A stretch of 64,000 bases of DNA from Isoetes taiwanensis (Eukaryota; Streptophyta; Lycopodiopsida; Isoetales; Isoetaceae): positions 981,998 to 1,045,997 of the forward strand of contig JAJEKV010000028.1 in NCBI GenBank assembly GCA_021234155.1, written 5' to 3'. Shown piece by piece: positions 1-12,180 of the stretch (position 1 is its first letter; the number at the start of each line of letters is the position of its first letter). The position numbers and the translations under genes were made by a program. A model generated the notes under the pieces. The model was not told the DNA's origin and did no database searches. It saw nothing but the letters and a program-made list of their open reading frames with translations.

Positions 1-44
1 CTATGACCAAATGCATGCTAAAGCAAAAAGACCATATAGCAACG

Positions 45-187
45 GTGCCTAGCAAAAACCTAAATGGTGAGATAAGTCAGCGTACTTAGCATTGGGCTAA
101 AGTTGGAAAAAATCCTAAATAGTGCCTAGCAAAAACCTAAATAGTGAGATAAATCGGCGGAGTTAGTGTTGGGCTAAAGTTGGAAAC
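45..187. repeat. 77-bp tandem duplication
   Basis: A segment starting GTGCCTAGCAAAAACCTAAA recurs 77 bases downstream with a few substitutions. Both copies include a shared GGGCTAAAGTTGGAAA tail. No coding content is visible. Confidence 0.7.
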
Positions 188-2207
188 TTGTAATTGGAAT
201 TTTGTGTGCACTGTACTTTAGATTGTTGAGAACTATGTGTATGTTCCCAAATGTCTAAATGTCTAAGTTTATATTTTAGCATATGTTAGAACTACGGAAT
301 GCTATTGGAATGCTATTGTGTTTTTACACGTCTTGTTTCCCCTTTGCATTGAAGAAGTTTAATGGCCAAATAAGATATTGAGAAAGAAGTTATTGATGCG
401 TTGTAGAGGTCATTTAATAACTTCTTAGATTGAATTCTGGCTTTTTTCGCTCTTATGGCAGAGTTGTTCAACCCTTTTAAGTTTGAAAGTTGAATCAGCT
501 ACGCTTTCCTAAACAATCTCACATGGTCTATAAGAAATAAACAGGAAGGTATTATCTGTTCAATGGGGTCCTCTTAGCAAGTTGGAGCACTCTTATTGGT
601 GAGAAAGTACTGCCAATCTCAAATCTTCTGAACATATAAACAGCTTAATGCCATGTGCCTTTCAACATAACCATCAGTGTAGACAGATAGTCTTGGCCAC
701 TGGAAACAAATAGCAAATGGACATGGGACAAACTTGTCAAGCTTTGCAAGCTTTTTCTTAAAGGTCTGCTACCAATTTTGGAGATTAGCTTTCAAGTCAT
801 TGCATAATTCTGTCACTGAATGTTAATCTTGGATTTATCCATCTTCTTTTCTCTGAAAAATGACTTTTGCTTTTGTTAAACTTTCATCAATGGCATTACA
901 AAACTCTGGCCTGGCATAGTTGACGTCATCCCAAAAACCCACAAATCTTGAGCTTTTCGATCTTGTTATACAATCAAAGCTTTGTGAATCGTACTCTTCA
1001 CATGATCAAAAGAAGACGCGCATATTGCAGGGATGAAGATATCTGTCTATCTTAGAAAATGAAATTTCTGAAATTGAATGTACAACTTACAGAATAATTT
1101 TATTTATCTGCCAACAATTAGATACAATAAGATCCTTCCCTGATTGCACTTGAAAATTTGAAAAAAAATCGGACAATACACGAAGTACACAAATTTGTTT
1201 ACTGAGGTTTCCATACATCTTCAAGTACGAACATGTAGCGCATTCATCCGCAACGTTTTGTCAAAGACTTGCGGTGCACATAAAAGTAACAAAATGAATT
1301 CCATTCAATCTTGTCTTGCCCCCGGTGACAAGATTTCGGTTGGCACCGTGAAGCGGAGAAGCAAATTCACAATCTGTTCATATCCTTTGGCACAAGCCAA
1401 GAAAAGGGAAGTTTCACCATCGGTATGCCGCCATGCGAGGACCCGGTGATAAGAGAAGGGTGATATGTGATGACAAATGTTTTAATGCCATCAAGAACCA
1501 AATGGCTGGCATACCATTTGTTGAAGCGGATGTAGTGCCATTGCAATCAAAAGGCCCGACTAGCGGTCCTTTGCACTAGAGGAAAGAGGCACGTTTTGAG
1601 ATCAATTTAAATGTAATCCTCTAGTTTATGTTTGATGCAAAGGCATCGCAATGACCACCTACATTGTGTTGTTGGACCCGACAATACCTCTTTGTTACAA
1701 TTTAGTCCCATTGATGGAGCTTTTCTATGGATATATTTGCGAATGGAAGGTGTGTTTGGATCACCCTACACGTGGCTCGAGGAGCGGGCATGGTTTACTT
1801 TTCTTCAGCTTTTCTATCCCTGGTCAGGTCGAAGATCTGGTAACATGTAGCATTAATGCTAATAAGCCATGTAAGTCTTTGGGAACTCCCGCTTAGAATC
1901 TGCTTAGAAGAACTGGATCTGCTTAGAATTTCCCCAAACCAGTTGGCCAATCACCAACCTTGCTACCTTGTTTGCCTGCCGTGCATGCAATATATTATTT
2001 CTTTTATTTGGCCCAACCTGTGACAGTTAATGTGACCACGTCCTTTTTCTGGCATGTACAAGAAATCTAGGCTAATCGGGCATATGCCATATGTTGATCA
2101 GATGTGAACAAGATTGTGCGACTCTTTAAGAAGCTCTGTTTGACACAGACCCAGCTTGTGCGAAATCCAACAAAATTCTAATCTCAAAGTGAGCTCATTG
2201 TACATAC
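188..2207. other. Intergenic DNA, no gene recognised
   Basis: This is AT-rich sequence with only short reading frames (the longest is about 84 codons, at 1195-1449 on the + strand). I could not tie any of them to a known family. No tRNA, rRNA or repeat array is visible. Confidence 0.5.
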
Positions 2208-2273
2208 CAAGATGAAGATACTTGCTGCCGAAGACCCAGCCAAGATGAAGATACTTGTTGCCGAAGACCCAGC
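2208..2273. repeat. 33-bp tandem duplication
   Basis: Two head-to-tail copies of a 33-base unit beginning CAAGATGAAGATACTTG differ by one base (CTGCCG versus TTGCCG). Because the unit is a multiple of three it stays open on the minus strand, but no gene is recognised there. Confidence 0.8.
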
Positions 2274-2514
2274 CGATGCATACTTCCGGTTATCCGGTTT
2301 GCACAGCAGCCCCCGGGCAACAGCCGTGACCGAGCATTTACAGGTTACACCAGGTTTGTAGCAGTTTCTGGCATATTTTAGGCATATGCTAGCATATACC
2401 ATGAATATGCCAAAAACCCACATAAACAAGGGATTGCCCCCCTAGGGGCAACCCAAAAAGCATGTATTTTGGTGCACTAGCTCCATAAACCTTAAAACAT
2501 GGCTATGCATTATT

Positions 2515-3394
2515 GGAATTAATGTCACTGGGCTGAAAAATGCAAAATCGGATGTTCTAAACTTTAAGAAGATAGTTGGTGTCATTGATCTGATAGAATT
2601 ACCATTTGACATTACCTTCTTTGATCAGCCCTGCATCAAAAAGTCTGGTATGTGTGTCAAACAGAAAGGTCATATGGCCTACACAACAATCAAAGTTGAT
2701 GACTTCTATTTGAAAAGGATCTAGAGATCCTTCTATCCATATTTCACCTGCAAATGCATCAAGAACAATGCCAAAACTTCATGCAGAAGTGAAATTACAT
2801 GGATTGATCATGGATTATGGTATCTTCTTAACAATATGGAAGTTATCTACCCTAACATGACACCAATAATGAAAATGGTTTTCTCTAAGCTACTCAACAA
2901 GATCCTAAGATCTGCTATCATTATATGCTGGATATTTGGATGTGAGAAAGACACTCATTGAAATGACAATGGCATTTGCAAAAACACCCAATGCAAATCC
3001 AAAAGCTATGTTTGGGAATAGTAAGTTAGCTAACTTGGCTGAGAAGACCATCAAGTCTGTTTTGTTTCTTAAAAAACAAGGGCAAAGCATCAAGAGTGTT
3101 TTTATGCAGAGAACAAGCTCTAATAGGAGCAGCGGCACTTGTGGAAACAATAGTCTTGTAAACAAGTACATTACTAAATATCCTCAAACAATTACAAAAA
3201 TTCAAAGATGGGGTATTCAAAAAATGCTTCATCTGCTATACCTAGCATGGAGCTCAAGAAAGTTACAACAATCAATACAGACGAGTATTTTGTTACCAAA
3301 GGAGGTAACAAAACTATTTTGCTTGATGGCAGCTCAGGGCTTGCACTCAACTTTACAAATATTTCCAAGTAAGCATCAGTGTGCAAAAGTCTAG
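2515..3394 (+). pseudogene. Decayed coding region, family not recognised
   Basis: From about 2533 to 2958 one + frame is open for roughly 140 codons with a single in-frame TAG (about 2722-2724). Reading then continues in another frame as a 152-codon open stretch from 2936. The upper part is rich in Lys, Cys and hydrophobic residues; the lower part is basic and Ser/Asn-rich. One internal stop plus one frame change suggests a dead gene or transposon fragment. I do not recognise the family and assign no function. Confidence 0.35.
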
Positions 3395-3693
3395 CATTCG
3401 GTTCCGGCAGATTTATTTGCTGTGTTTTTGAAGTACTACATCATCTTTACGAAAATAATATCTAACGTTTTTACAAGTATATTTTTATGAACTTAAGCCA
3501 TGCTGGTGTACTAAGTGCACTTACACCCTGAATTAGGTGGTCGTTTAAAAAATATATATATCTTGTATGGTTTTTATGTCTTAAGCAATTCAGTTGCTTG
3601 TTTTTTGTTCTCAAAGTTATAGTGTTTCCAATTGTTAATAGGGGTTATTCATTAGGTCAAACAGGGTAACCCTAGATCCATCTATAACGACCC

Positions 3694-3876
3694 AAATGGT
3701 AAAAGACATCTGCTGAATAACAGAGGAAAAAAGCAAGAGTGGAAACACTTGCCGGTGGAAGACGCGAAGTGGGTACTAAAACAAGATTTAGAGAAGCAAT
3801 ACTCACAATTCATGGAGCAATTTAACGGCCAAGTCATCTCCAAATTGGTCGACGCCAACCCCTCAGGTGGTGTGTA
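3694..3876 (+). pseudogene. Ty3/gypsy chromodomain fragment (pol C-terminus)
   Basis: The + frame reads a short peptide with EWKHLPVEDAKWVL followed by LEKQYSQF. This matches the C-terminal half of the chromodomain that ends the polyprotein of plant chromoviruses (consensus WK.LP.EDATWE). The same piece at 29,400-29,480 in this window reads WKHLPPEDATWVLKMDLDK, which supports the call. The peptide ends at a TAG near 3876. The rest of the polyprotein is absent upstream, so this is a 5'-truncated element whose 3' LTR lies at 4863-6491. Confidence 0.7.
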
Positions 3877-3954
3877 GCTTAGCTTGTATGCCTTAGAGTT
3901 AAATGCAGAACGCGTATTCATTCTAGGTTAGTTAGGATGCATACGTGAAAGTCT

Positions 3955-4310
3955 TGGATCGTCGACGATGATGAGATCCCTTTGGGTGTTCTCTAGGCCA
4001 GTATGCACCAGGAGTGCGCATGATCGAAGGGGTCATGTACGAGTAGGCACGGGATCGTGAGCGATGCTGAGCTCATCGTTAGGATGTTCTCTATGCGTTG
4101 GGGGGTCATGATGAGGTAAGCGTGATCATGGGCGATTATGAAATCATCGAGGATGTTCCCTAGCTTAAACCCTCAGGGGCATGATGCACTGTGGATGTGT
4201 GTGATCAGGGGATCATGTACAAGGTAGCACCCAATCGTGGGCGATGATAGGATCATCTTAAATGGTCCTTAAGCTTAAATCCTATGGGTCATGATCGAGT
4301 GCGTGTAATA
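3955..4310. repeat. Diverged minisatellite in gypsy 3' region
   Basis: About three degenerate copies of a roughly 100-base unit carry recurring blocks such as ATCGTG(G/A)GCGATGAT, GGATGTTC(T/C)CTA and GGGGTCATG. It lies between the chromodomain fragment and the polypurine tract, so it is probably part of the element's 3' untranslated region. Confidence 0.6.
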
Positions 4311-4585
4311 GAGGTAACCTTGGGTTAGTAGTTCGGATTAAGGAGGTAATTTTGGGGGCCTTAAAATTACAACTTATTAATTAAACTAACGTAATGTGCT
4401 ACTCGTACAGGCCAGTCATGGAGGAGGGATCATATAACGAGAAGATAGGAGTTATAAAGTTTTTGTACTTAATTACGAACTCCTAAGCATGTTCTGATAA
4501 CATTATGTGCTAACTTTTATAATAGTAGCTATTAAGGCTATATAATTTCTATAAGTATATAAGTATAGCCTTACAATTAACGTTA

Positions 4586-4587
<2 letters not shown>

Positions 4588-4616
<29 letters not shown>

Positions 4617-4627
4617 AAGAAGAAGAG
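4588..4627. repeat. (AAG)n microsatellite
   Basis: An uninterrupted AAG run of about 13 units lies inside the 3' region of the gypsy element. Confidence 0.95.
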
Positions 4628-4848
4628 ATTTTAACGTCACGCCACAAGGCAGCGTCCTATCGGACATGTGACACGTTATAACACACCCAGATGGGTCCTG
4701 CCCCACCACTTTACATTGCTGAAGTGGGTCCTTAAGTGGAAGTTCATAATTTCAATAAAGTTGAATTGCTATATTCCTTGTTGCTATATCTTGTAAGGTT
4801 GATGCAGGGTCGTCACCTCACCATAATGCTGAGGATAATATTATGCTA

Positions 4849-6491
4849 AGGGGGGGAGAATATGACATTCCGCTAAAATATACGGTATGATTACGTATAT
4901 TTGAAGGCCACGTCACCATACAAGCCTACTATATAGTAGCCTTGTATACTTCAAAGTGTGCTTAGGGGAGCATGGCCAAGTTATATTATATAACTTTGCC
5001 AACCTTAGGATGGAACCATTTCCACATGGCCCTATTTTATTGGGCAATCTGCAACACGAACGCACACTAGTGGAGCCACGTGGCATGGCATGGCAACCCT
5101 AACATATTTATGACCTAACCCTAACCCTAATCCACTTTTGGCTCCTACCATCTTGGAACCCTATTTTGCCCAGATAGTTCAACGTTTGTTGTAGCATAGC
5201 ACGGATCAGCAGCCCCAAGGCCGTGATTATGTCAGAAGGAGTGGAAGCTACCCCGAATTGTTCGCAAGCCATGGAGACCCCAGGAGCAGGTGGAAGTTCC
5301 TCCGGAGGTGGTATTTGGAGTAGTTTTTTAGGTAGACCATATGGAAGCTAGGACTCCAAATGAGCTAGTATCTTGTATTTCCAGTAGAGCCCTGTTAGAA
5401 CCCCCAATTCAGATCTTGAACCCTAATCAATGAGCTCTAACTGTAAGTTAGATGCATGTGATTAGGATTAGATGTATTCTTACTATTATCATGTTGAGAT
5501 ATGATGTTGGTTGATCATGTTTGTTCCTCTTGTATTGGGAACGGGGGTAGAGACCTAGTAGTCATTATTTAGATGATGCTCCTAGTTTAGACCCCTTAAT
5601 TCCTATAAGATGCGGCCTATGCATAGAGCCCACTAGGCTATAGAGGCTATGGAGTGACTAAGTACCGCACAATGGTTTCAATGATAAGATAGAGGGAGTC
5701 CATGCTGAGCGCGGCTACTAGGGACTTGGAGCGAGCTAGGTTTATATCCAGTCACTTCGAGAGGGCCATATGAGTCCGACAATTCCTGGGTCAATGGTGT
5801 CGCCGTGACCCTCAGGAGTTGCAGGTGTTGGTCTGGCTCTTGTTTTGGAGAGTTAAGTCAGATAAGGACGTGTGTCGCCATGATCCCTCTAGCTGGCTAT
5901 CGAGCCATTGTCTTCCGAGAAGGGGAGATGCAACCCTTCCTACCTCATCGGACCAGAAAGATGCAATCCGAAGTAGCTCATTAGGTGATATCAAGTGGTT
6001 ACGTCTCCAGCAGGTTATAGTCACGATAGAGCCTGATTTAGCCCATCTGCAAAGTGCGCACAGGAGGGGCAGATAGAGTGGCCAACCCTAGCCATTGTCT
6101 ATAGCCAGCCCCACTATTGTTATATTTTGGTCTGCTCTATCTTGAGGCCTAGCCGTCGGTCTACTTTTCCTTACGAGTCTGAGCCTAGGTAGGTGCTTAT
6201 ATATTTTACGATATGTTGTTATCTCTGATATATTTATGGATGGATGAATGTGCTACCCTTCGTGGTAGTTGATTACGTTATATTGTTGCCAAGGTTGACA
6301 TTGTAGGATGCTTCCGCTGTTATAGAAGCCCATAGGGGACGGTCACGAAAGACACCTCCATGTTTCCCTATCCGCATCTTGGCCATCCCAGGAAGGGGAT
6401 AGATGGAGGGCCCATATAGCAGACGATGCTGGATGGGGGATTTCCTGTAGAGTATACAGCGGGGCATCGTATACATGTGGGGAGCGTCACA
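4849..6491 (+). mobile_element. Ty3/gypsy polypurine tract and 3' LTR
   Basis: A purine tract (AAGGGGGGGAGAA, 4848-4860) is followed by a TG dinucleotide at 4863. The LTR then runs to a terminal GGAGCGTCACA at 6491, giving a TG...CA element of about 1.63 kb. The last 490 bases (about 6002-6491) match, in inverted orientation, 35,021-35,500. There the same LTR end is followed by a primer-binding site, which fixes the boundary. The middle (about 5400-5800) resembles the LTR sequence at 30,500-30,690 (shared block GGGGTAGAGACCTA). With the chromodomain upstream this is the 3' end of a chromovirus. Confidence 0.75.
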
Positions 6492-6581
6492 ATAGGTCTT
6501 CAAGAAGCTGTGGAGGCTCTAAGAAATCAAGCTATGAGTGTGATTTCAAGTTTTACTTCATGGAAGATCTCTCACATCCCA

Positions 6582-6614
6582 AGAATAGAATAGAATAGAA
6601 TAGAATAGAATAGA
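6582..6614. repeat. (TAGAA)n microsatellite
   Basis: Six tandem AGAAT/TAGAA pentamers lie about 90 bases beyond the gypsy LTR end. Confidence 0.95.
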
Positions 6615-6804
6615 TTTGTTAACCATGAAGATCAAGAGGTCGTGGGACCCATACAATGGCTTAGTACACACATTACTACTAGGATTAGAAGACCCCTGCC
6701 TCGAAAGATTTTCAAGAGAAAAACCTTTGCAGTAATGATGATACCAGACAGGTAGGAAAAAAATATGAGTAGACCATGATGACTATTGAGGGCGTGCATG
6801 ATAA

Positions 6805-6857
6805 TGACTAGTTTTAACTTGGGCCAAGGTATGACCAGTTTTAACTTGGGCCAAGGT
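6805..6857. repeat. 26-bp direct duplication
   Basis: The block AGTTTTAACTTGGGCCAAGG occurs twice head to tail, with nearby identical bases extending the match to about 26. Confidence 0.85.
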
Positions 6858-6875
6858 AACTGCATCTCATATCTT

Positions 6876-7160
6876 CTAAGAAAAACGACCATTGAGATAT
6901 TGTTGCAAAAGCTCAAGATCAGAACTAGCAAGCACCACGCAGTGTTCTGATTGCACAGACCAGTACCTATTATCATCCATGTGATGCATTTTGCTGATAT
7001 AATAGAGATGGTGCTTTATGGCAGAATCTTGAAGAGGCCAAAAACCCGTCTCTTGTAAAAGAATAGCATAGGACACCGTGGTTTTGACTCCTAGGTTGTA
7101 CGTGAGAAAGGGCAACGTGTCTATGATAATTGTTGACAAAATGCACGCACCAACTCTCAT
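6876..7160 (-). pseudogene. Possible LINE polyprotein fragment
   Basis: The minus frame is open for 94 codons and contains ETGFWPLQDSAIKHH and a following NRYWSV. This resembles the region after the reverse transcriptase of plant non-LTR retrotransposons, where an ElG..PL...... block is followed by YW. No catalytic motif is present and neighbouring frames are broken. It could be an unrelated reading frame, so the call is weak. Confidence 0.3.
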
Positions 7161-8769
7161 GTTGAGTAGAAGAAATGATTAACATTTTGCAACGCGTCTC
7201 TTTCAGATGGAGGAGGTATTACCGCCTTACCTTTAACATGATAGAATAGAAGCCTAAAGAGAGATCTCCAAATATTTGGTCTAACAACAATAGAATCGCT
7301 ATATTTTTAAGCAACGTAGTCTGAGGCTATTGTTGTGGAGCTTTTTGGACACTTTTTTGGGCACTTTCCTACTACCTCTCCTTGAAGCTTTTTGGGCACT
7401 TTCTTTCTCCAGAGCCTCATTTAAATATTTTCTCTCTCTATGATTTGCCTCTTGCTACATTCCCTCTCTATTCTTCCTCTCTGCTGCCTTCCTCCACCTC
7501 TCCTTGGAGCTCTTTGGACACTTTCTTTCTCTAGAGTCTTTTTTGCACATTCTCTCTCTCTCTGAGGTTTTGATGAACCAGGGTTTGACCGCGCATTTGA
7601 TGCATTGAATGCACGCATATTTGGCGCATCAGGACCATGACACTCGAGAGCTGAAAAAGATAGTTGCCTCGCACGGCAAGGGGCTGCATGGCAACATATG
7701 TCATTGTATGCAGGAGTTGCAGAAGCAAATGGTGAAAAACCAAGAGCTGAGCTTGCAGCTTCAAGCATTAAAGGCGAGAGTAGACGCGTGGATAAATGCT
7801 GCATCCATTGCATATGTGAAGATACCTCGTGCACATGCCATCCTTAATTTCAATCGCAAATTGACAAACCTCCTTTTTGGTAGCAGTGAGCTCTAAGTAA
7901 TTCCATGCAAATACGTCACTTCTACGAAGTGATTTCATCTTTGTCTTGAGTATCAAACAAATGTTCTACAAACAAAGTTCTTTTCTTACAATTTTTGGAG
8001 ATAGCTACCTCTCGAGTGTAATCTTCTTCTGTAGCATTTATAACTAGAATAGGACATAAATCTTTTATGTCATCCTTATCAAGGTCTTCTTATGGAATGG
8101 CTCCCTCAGATAAGTGTGACATTAGAGTGTCCCTGCACAATCAACCTCTCAATTTTGTTCTCTTGAAATGTTAAGCACTAGCACCTCTAGTGATAACCAA
8201 CACACCAAAAGAGCGGATCATTTATGGAAATCATTATCCAATGGGCCTCAACCTTTTCAGGCTCTATCCCATACCCCACAGACTATATCAATTCCTCTGC
8301 TTCCTTGAGGTGCTTGCCCTCAAGCATATGGAACACACCAATGTTGTCATGAGGGATTGAACCTTAGTTCTAATACCAATTGATATGATTTAAGGAATTT
8401 GGACTCTTTGAACATCTTAGAATCATTGAATACAGAATTTTGATTAAATAGAAATTCTGTTTAAGCAAATTGTTATGGCATAGTACTTAACCGTCGAACT
8501 AGATCCACCTTCAAAAGACTATACTGGCAAAGCTACACAGTGGGTTAACTAGCAATTGATCGCCATTGTTACACCACAGTCTTTGATCAACGGAATTTAC
8601 AAGGGAATTTACATAGGCTTGAAAGAGAATTTTGTAAACTGGCTATGCATCTGACTTAACGGTTTCTGTAACACTTTGTCTCATCTGCTATCAGGTCCCT
8701 CGGTCTGCCCTTCCCATGAGGATAAATGGTTGCTGGAGGGTTCTAGCCAGTATTATAGAGAAGTAGTTG
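7161..8769. other. Intergenic DNA with one coiled-coil-like ORF
   Basis: CT-rich sequence (7370-7560) precedes a + frame at 7609-7896 that encodes 95 codons. Its middle (MQELQKQMVKNQELSLQLQ) has a heptad-like pattern that could form a coiled coil, perhaps a remnant of a retrotransposon gag or ORF1. No family can be named. The remainder shows only short frames. Confidence 0.35.
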
Positions 8770-8993
8770 ACAATATGGGCAATGTTTATTGAACATAGTC
8801 GAAGTTTGAAACAAGACCTTCTAGATGCAGCTTATCAGCTCTATGAAAGCGTGTTTGCTAAGTTTTCAGCATGAGGTACCCAAATCACTCGCAATACTGG
8901 AGTATGTCAGGGTTGCCCTATATTTCTACACTCTTCGGCTTGTACATTGATCAATTGGAAGAATGGCTTGATCACCATAATGGCGGAGGCCAA
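8770..8993 (+). pseudogene. LINE reverse transcriptase fragment
   Basis: The + strand encodes TGVCQGCP (around 8893-8917) and, after a frame shift of one base, TLFGLYIDQLEEWLDHH (around 8928-8978). Together these match the plant LINE reverse-transcriptase block (G..QGCPLSPTLF.LYID.LE) just downstream of the catalytic YADD region's partner motifs. An upstream piece (LKQDLLDAAYQLYESVF) is in the first frame and ends in a TGA. The fragment is frameshifted and has no start or end, so it is dead. Confidence 0.65.
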
Positions 8994-8996
8994 CAT

Positions 8997-9422
8997 TTAG
9001 GAATTTATACCCTCTGTATTAACTAGAACAATGTTTACTATTCCAACAGGGGCAATTTTAGCATTATAAAATGATTTCAACAACACATAAGACCTTTTAA
9101 CCACCTCGAGGCCACAATCCTTCATAATATGATAAGGCGTAATATTCAAACGGGATCCTTCATCTAGTAAAACTGTAGAAAAAGTATATCCTTCTAAAGC
9201 AACTGAACACATGAAAGCACTAGGGTCTTCTGGTAGAATAGCAAGCATTTCTGTAAGCTCAATGATTTTAGCAAAAACTTTGTAGATAGAATCAAAGCCC
9301 TCTGCAGCTTGGATCTTAAGCAGCTTCCTATGGACTCCAGGCCTAGGAACCAACCCTTTAATAAAATAGGACATCAAGAACAATGTTGGAGTTGGTACTT
9401 GACTCTTTTGGCATTTGCACAA
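8997..9422 (-). pseudogene. Retropepsin-like fragment of an LTR element
   Basis: This 141-codon minus frame contains VALEGYTFSTVLLDEGSRLN followed by ITPYHIMKDCGL and, later, APVGIVNIVLVNT. The order matches the aspartic protease of plant LTR retrotransposons: a beta-strand with the catalytic D[S/T/G]G loop, an N[IL]....L segment, then a P.G.I.NI.V strand. The catalytic loop reads DEG rather than DSG or DTG, so activity is doubtful. There is no adjoining gag or polymerase in frame. Confidence 0.55.
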
Positions 9423-11590
9423 GTAGGTGCTGATCTTTTCTTACATTGGTTGATACTTTCATCTATGTCTGTAACTCATTAACCAGGTCTTAAGATGCAG
9501 CTAGCTTCTCAGAATGAGCAAAAAATATCTTGTTTAGTTCATCTCAAGAAGTAATTCCCACAATATTCTCATAGTTTAACCATGCTCTAGCTTCATCATC
9601 TTCAAAGCACTTTTCAAACTCTGAAAACTTACATTCTTTCTTGAAGCAAAAGTCTCTATGGTAACCAAACAACCTCATAAAGTAGTCAACATTCATGGTT
9701 GATCAAAAGTAGGTAATAGAACATAGACATTTATCTCAAATTGCTAAGGCATACTTTGGAGCAAAGACAAGCTAAGTGATGATGTACCTGATCTGTAGTG
9801 TTCTGATGCTTCAACATCTTTTGATGGTTCTTGTTCTACTGGGATTCTTTGTTTGAGAGCCATGAGTTCTTGAGCTCCAGAAGGATGGTTTTAATAGTCA
9901 AACATGATATTCAAACTTGTTGGGTGAGAACCTACAGATCACTTGAGGTGATCAGTCTATACTTTCTACTAGGAAACTCCAATAGATCAAAATTTCACAC
10001 CTTTCCCATTTCTACAAAATGGTATTAGGATAGATCGATGTCATTATCAGAAATTTTGAAATTTTAGATGTCTTTTTACGCAAATGTCAAAAGTTGGTAG
10101 CAAAAGCTTTCTAGGCTGGTGTGATAACAATTGAATATGATGAAGAATTGAATCTTCTTGCTTATAATATTCAAAGGTCAAAATCCATTATTAGATACAA
10201 TAATATCTAGAGGAAATATTAGCCTTAATACATTCACAGCAGCAAATCAAATAGAAGCATCTTCTATAGAACTCAACCACGGTCTCCACAACTACACTGT
10301 CGCCATTTGATTGATTATTGCCTTGCTGCCATTGCATGCATTGAATATTTTAAAAATCTTGGATAACGAGAACATAAGCACAAGCACAGGCAGAAGATCC
10401 CACGAGTACAATGCTAGACAATGACACACTAATCCAATGAATTACAACACAGAAGCATCAGAAGCAAAGAACATAGCCAAAATACCAAAACATCATAAAC
10501 ATAGGTTCAGGACAATGGGAAGCTCAGCCAGCCTACATGCAGGCCCCGTTAGCAGAAACATGCCCAACCAGCTCACATTCCGAGCCCTGTAATGGGAGTG
10601 GTGGGATGAAACTCGTATGCACATACCTTTCTCAACCCATATCTGGCACTGGAGGACCTCTTACCATGGGTTTCAAGACTTGATATGCATCCACACCAGG
10701 AAATTACACCTGTGAGAAAGCCATGCCCGGTGTCACGGAGCAAAAGAACATAACATAGAGCACATATGAACATGCCGGAGCAACCTAGGCCACCAAACCT
10801 AGAAGTTCGACCCCGGAGGATCCAAGCATATAATAAAATGCCAAGACAACAGTGGAACAATGCAAAGATCGTGACATGTGTACATATGTGCTACCTGTGT
10901 CTAAGTTATACTCTTGTCCCTTGTCGAGGTTGCCTATACAACCTAGTCATGTTGAAGTATCTAACTTACTGATGAAGGCCATGATGAAGATCTAAACATG
11001 CCAAAGAAGTATCAAGCATAGCTGTCATATTGATGTAGATCCAACACATATGTACTTCATCGAACAATAGAGATATTAACATCCCAATCTACAAGACTTA
11101 ACTTAAAATCACTTTGCCCACGAGGAATACAACATCCCATGCCGTTTATCCATTGCCATGATACTTACTTTTTCTTATTCACAAGGCCATAATATAACTT
11201 ATTCTGTTATGCCAACACTGCTCCATGCCATAGTTGTACTCAAAAGCCCCCATAAGCTTCATATGGCTCTCTTGGACAAACTACTCAAATCTCATCTCAT
11301 ACCTTATCTTCAAAAGTTCGATCTAGATAGTTATAATTAAATCATTAACGATATCTTTTCTTAACAATCCCACTTTCCTTAACAAAGATAAGATAAGATA
11401 AGATAAGATGAATTTTTTACGTCCACGGGAACCCAACGGGTTATGGGACGGCACATGCAAGGGCAACAGCCCATCTAAAACCTGGGGACTAGGCCCCGTC
11501 ACCAAACACAATAACCAAATATTAAAAGGCTACCAAGAATAAGATAAGATAATGCTAATGCTAGTGGTAAATTTATGCTTCTAAAATTAT
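9423..11590. other. Intergenic DNA, no gene recognised
   Basis: Only short frames occur here. The 95-codon minus frame at 10,573-10,860 and the 68-codon + frame at 10,766-10,972 overlap each other and match nothing I know. A short (AGATA)n run lies at about 11,384-11,409. The part next to the retropepsin fragment (9423-9900) may be further decayed gag of the same element, but no zinc knuckle is visible. Confidence 0.4.
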
Positions 11591-12180
11591 CTAGACATAG
11601 CCAGTCCAAGGATTGGAAGGCCATTGATCTAGAATAATTGCTGCGCCTCCCCTGTACACTGCCCATTTCTTTTGCAGGCGGGCTGCCCTCACCTTACAGA
11701 GCTCCTCCTTACGGTTATACAATTGAAGAGGGGAGAGGTCCTTCTGTACTGAGAAATCAGTCCCTCTGAGATGGTTTCCATGCTGAAGAACATATAAGCG
11801 GCTAAGAGTGTCTTGAAACTGAACCAAAAGATGGCGAGGACGATCAGGTCTTGCCGCTCCTACCCTAGTGGCGGAGACAACTCCACCAGCCTTCACATGC
11901 ATGACATCAGTGAAAAAATGCAAAGCAGCATCCATATCAGAAAGGGCATCATCTTCTTCCTCTGCAACCCCTATAATACGCAAGTTCAGGCTCCTAGTAA
12001 CAGAAGATACTGAGTCATGCAACTAATGAAAATTTTCAACACCCAGCACTTCCAACTTAAAAATAATATAACCTGCTGACCACAACTGCATATAGTCCTT
12101 GCCACATGATCCTGAATCATAGCTCCATCTCTAGAAGCCAAAACAACCCAGAAGGCACAATGCTTGAGCTTCATAATCTA
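11591..12180 (-). pseudogene. LINE ORF1-like fragment
   Basis: The minus frame (143 codons at 11,591-12,022, with a broken continuation to about 12,180) contains NLRIIGVAEEE, RPRHLLVQFQDT and QKDLSPLQLYNRKEEL, then ARLQKKWAVYRGG. This series is typical of the RNA-binding ORF1 protein of L1-type non-LTR retrotransposons (NL.I.G..E, R.R...V.F......, L......RK.L), which binds element RNA in ribonucleoprotein particles. The segment upstream (12,022-12,180) would hold the coiled coil but is out of frame. No ORF2 follows within reach. Confidence 0.6.

Noticed and set aside
5114-5133. Plant-type telomeric repeat (CCCTAA-like)
   Set aside because: Only two to three CTAACCCTAA-like units occur inside a gypsy LTR. 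This is too short for an interstitial telomere.
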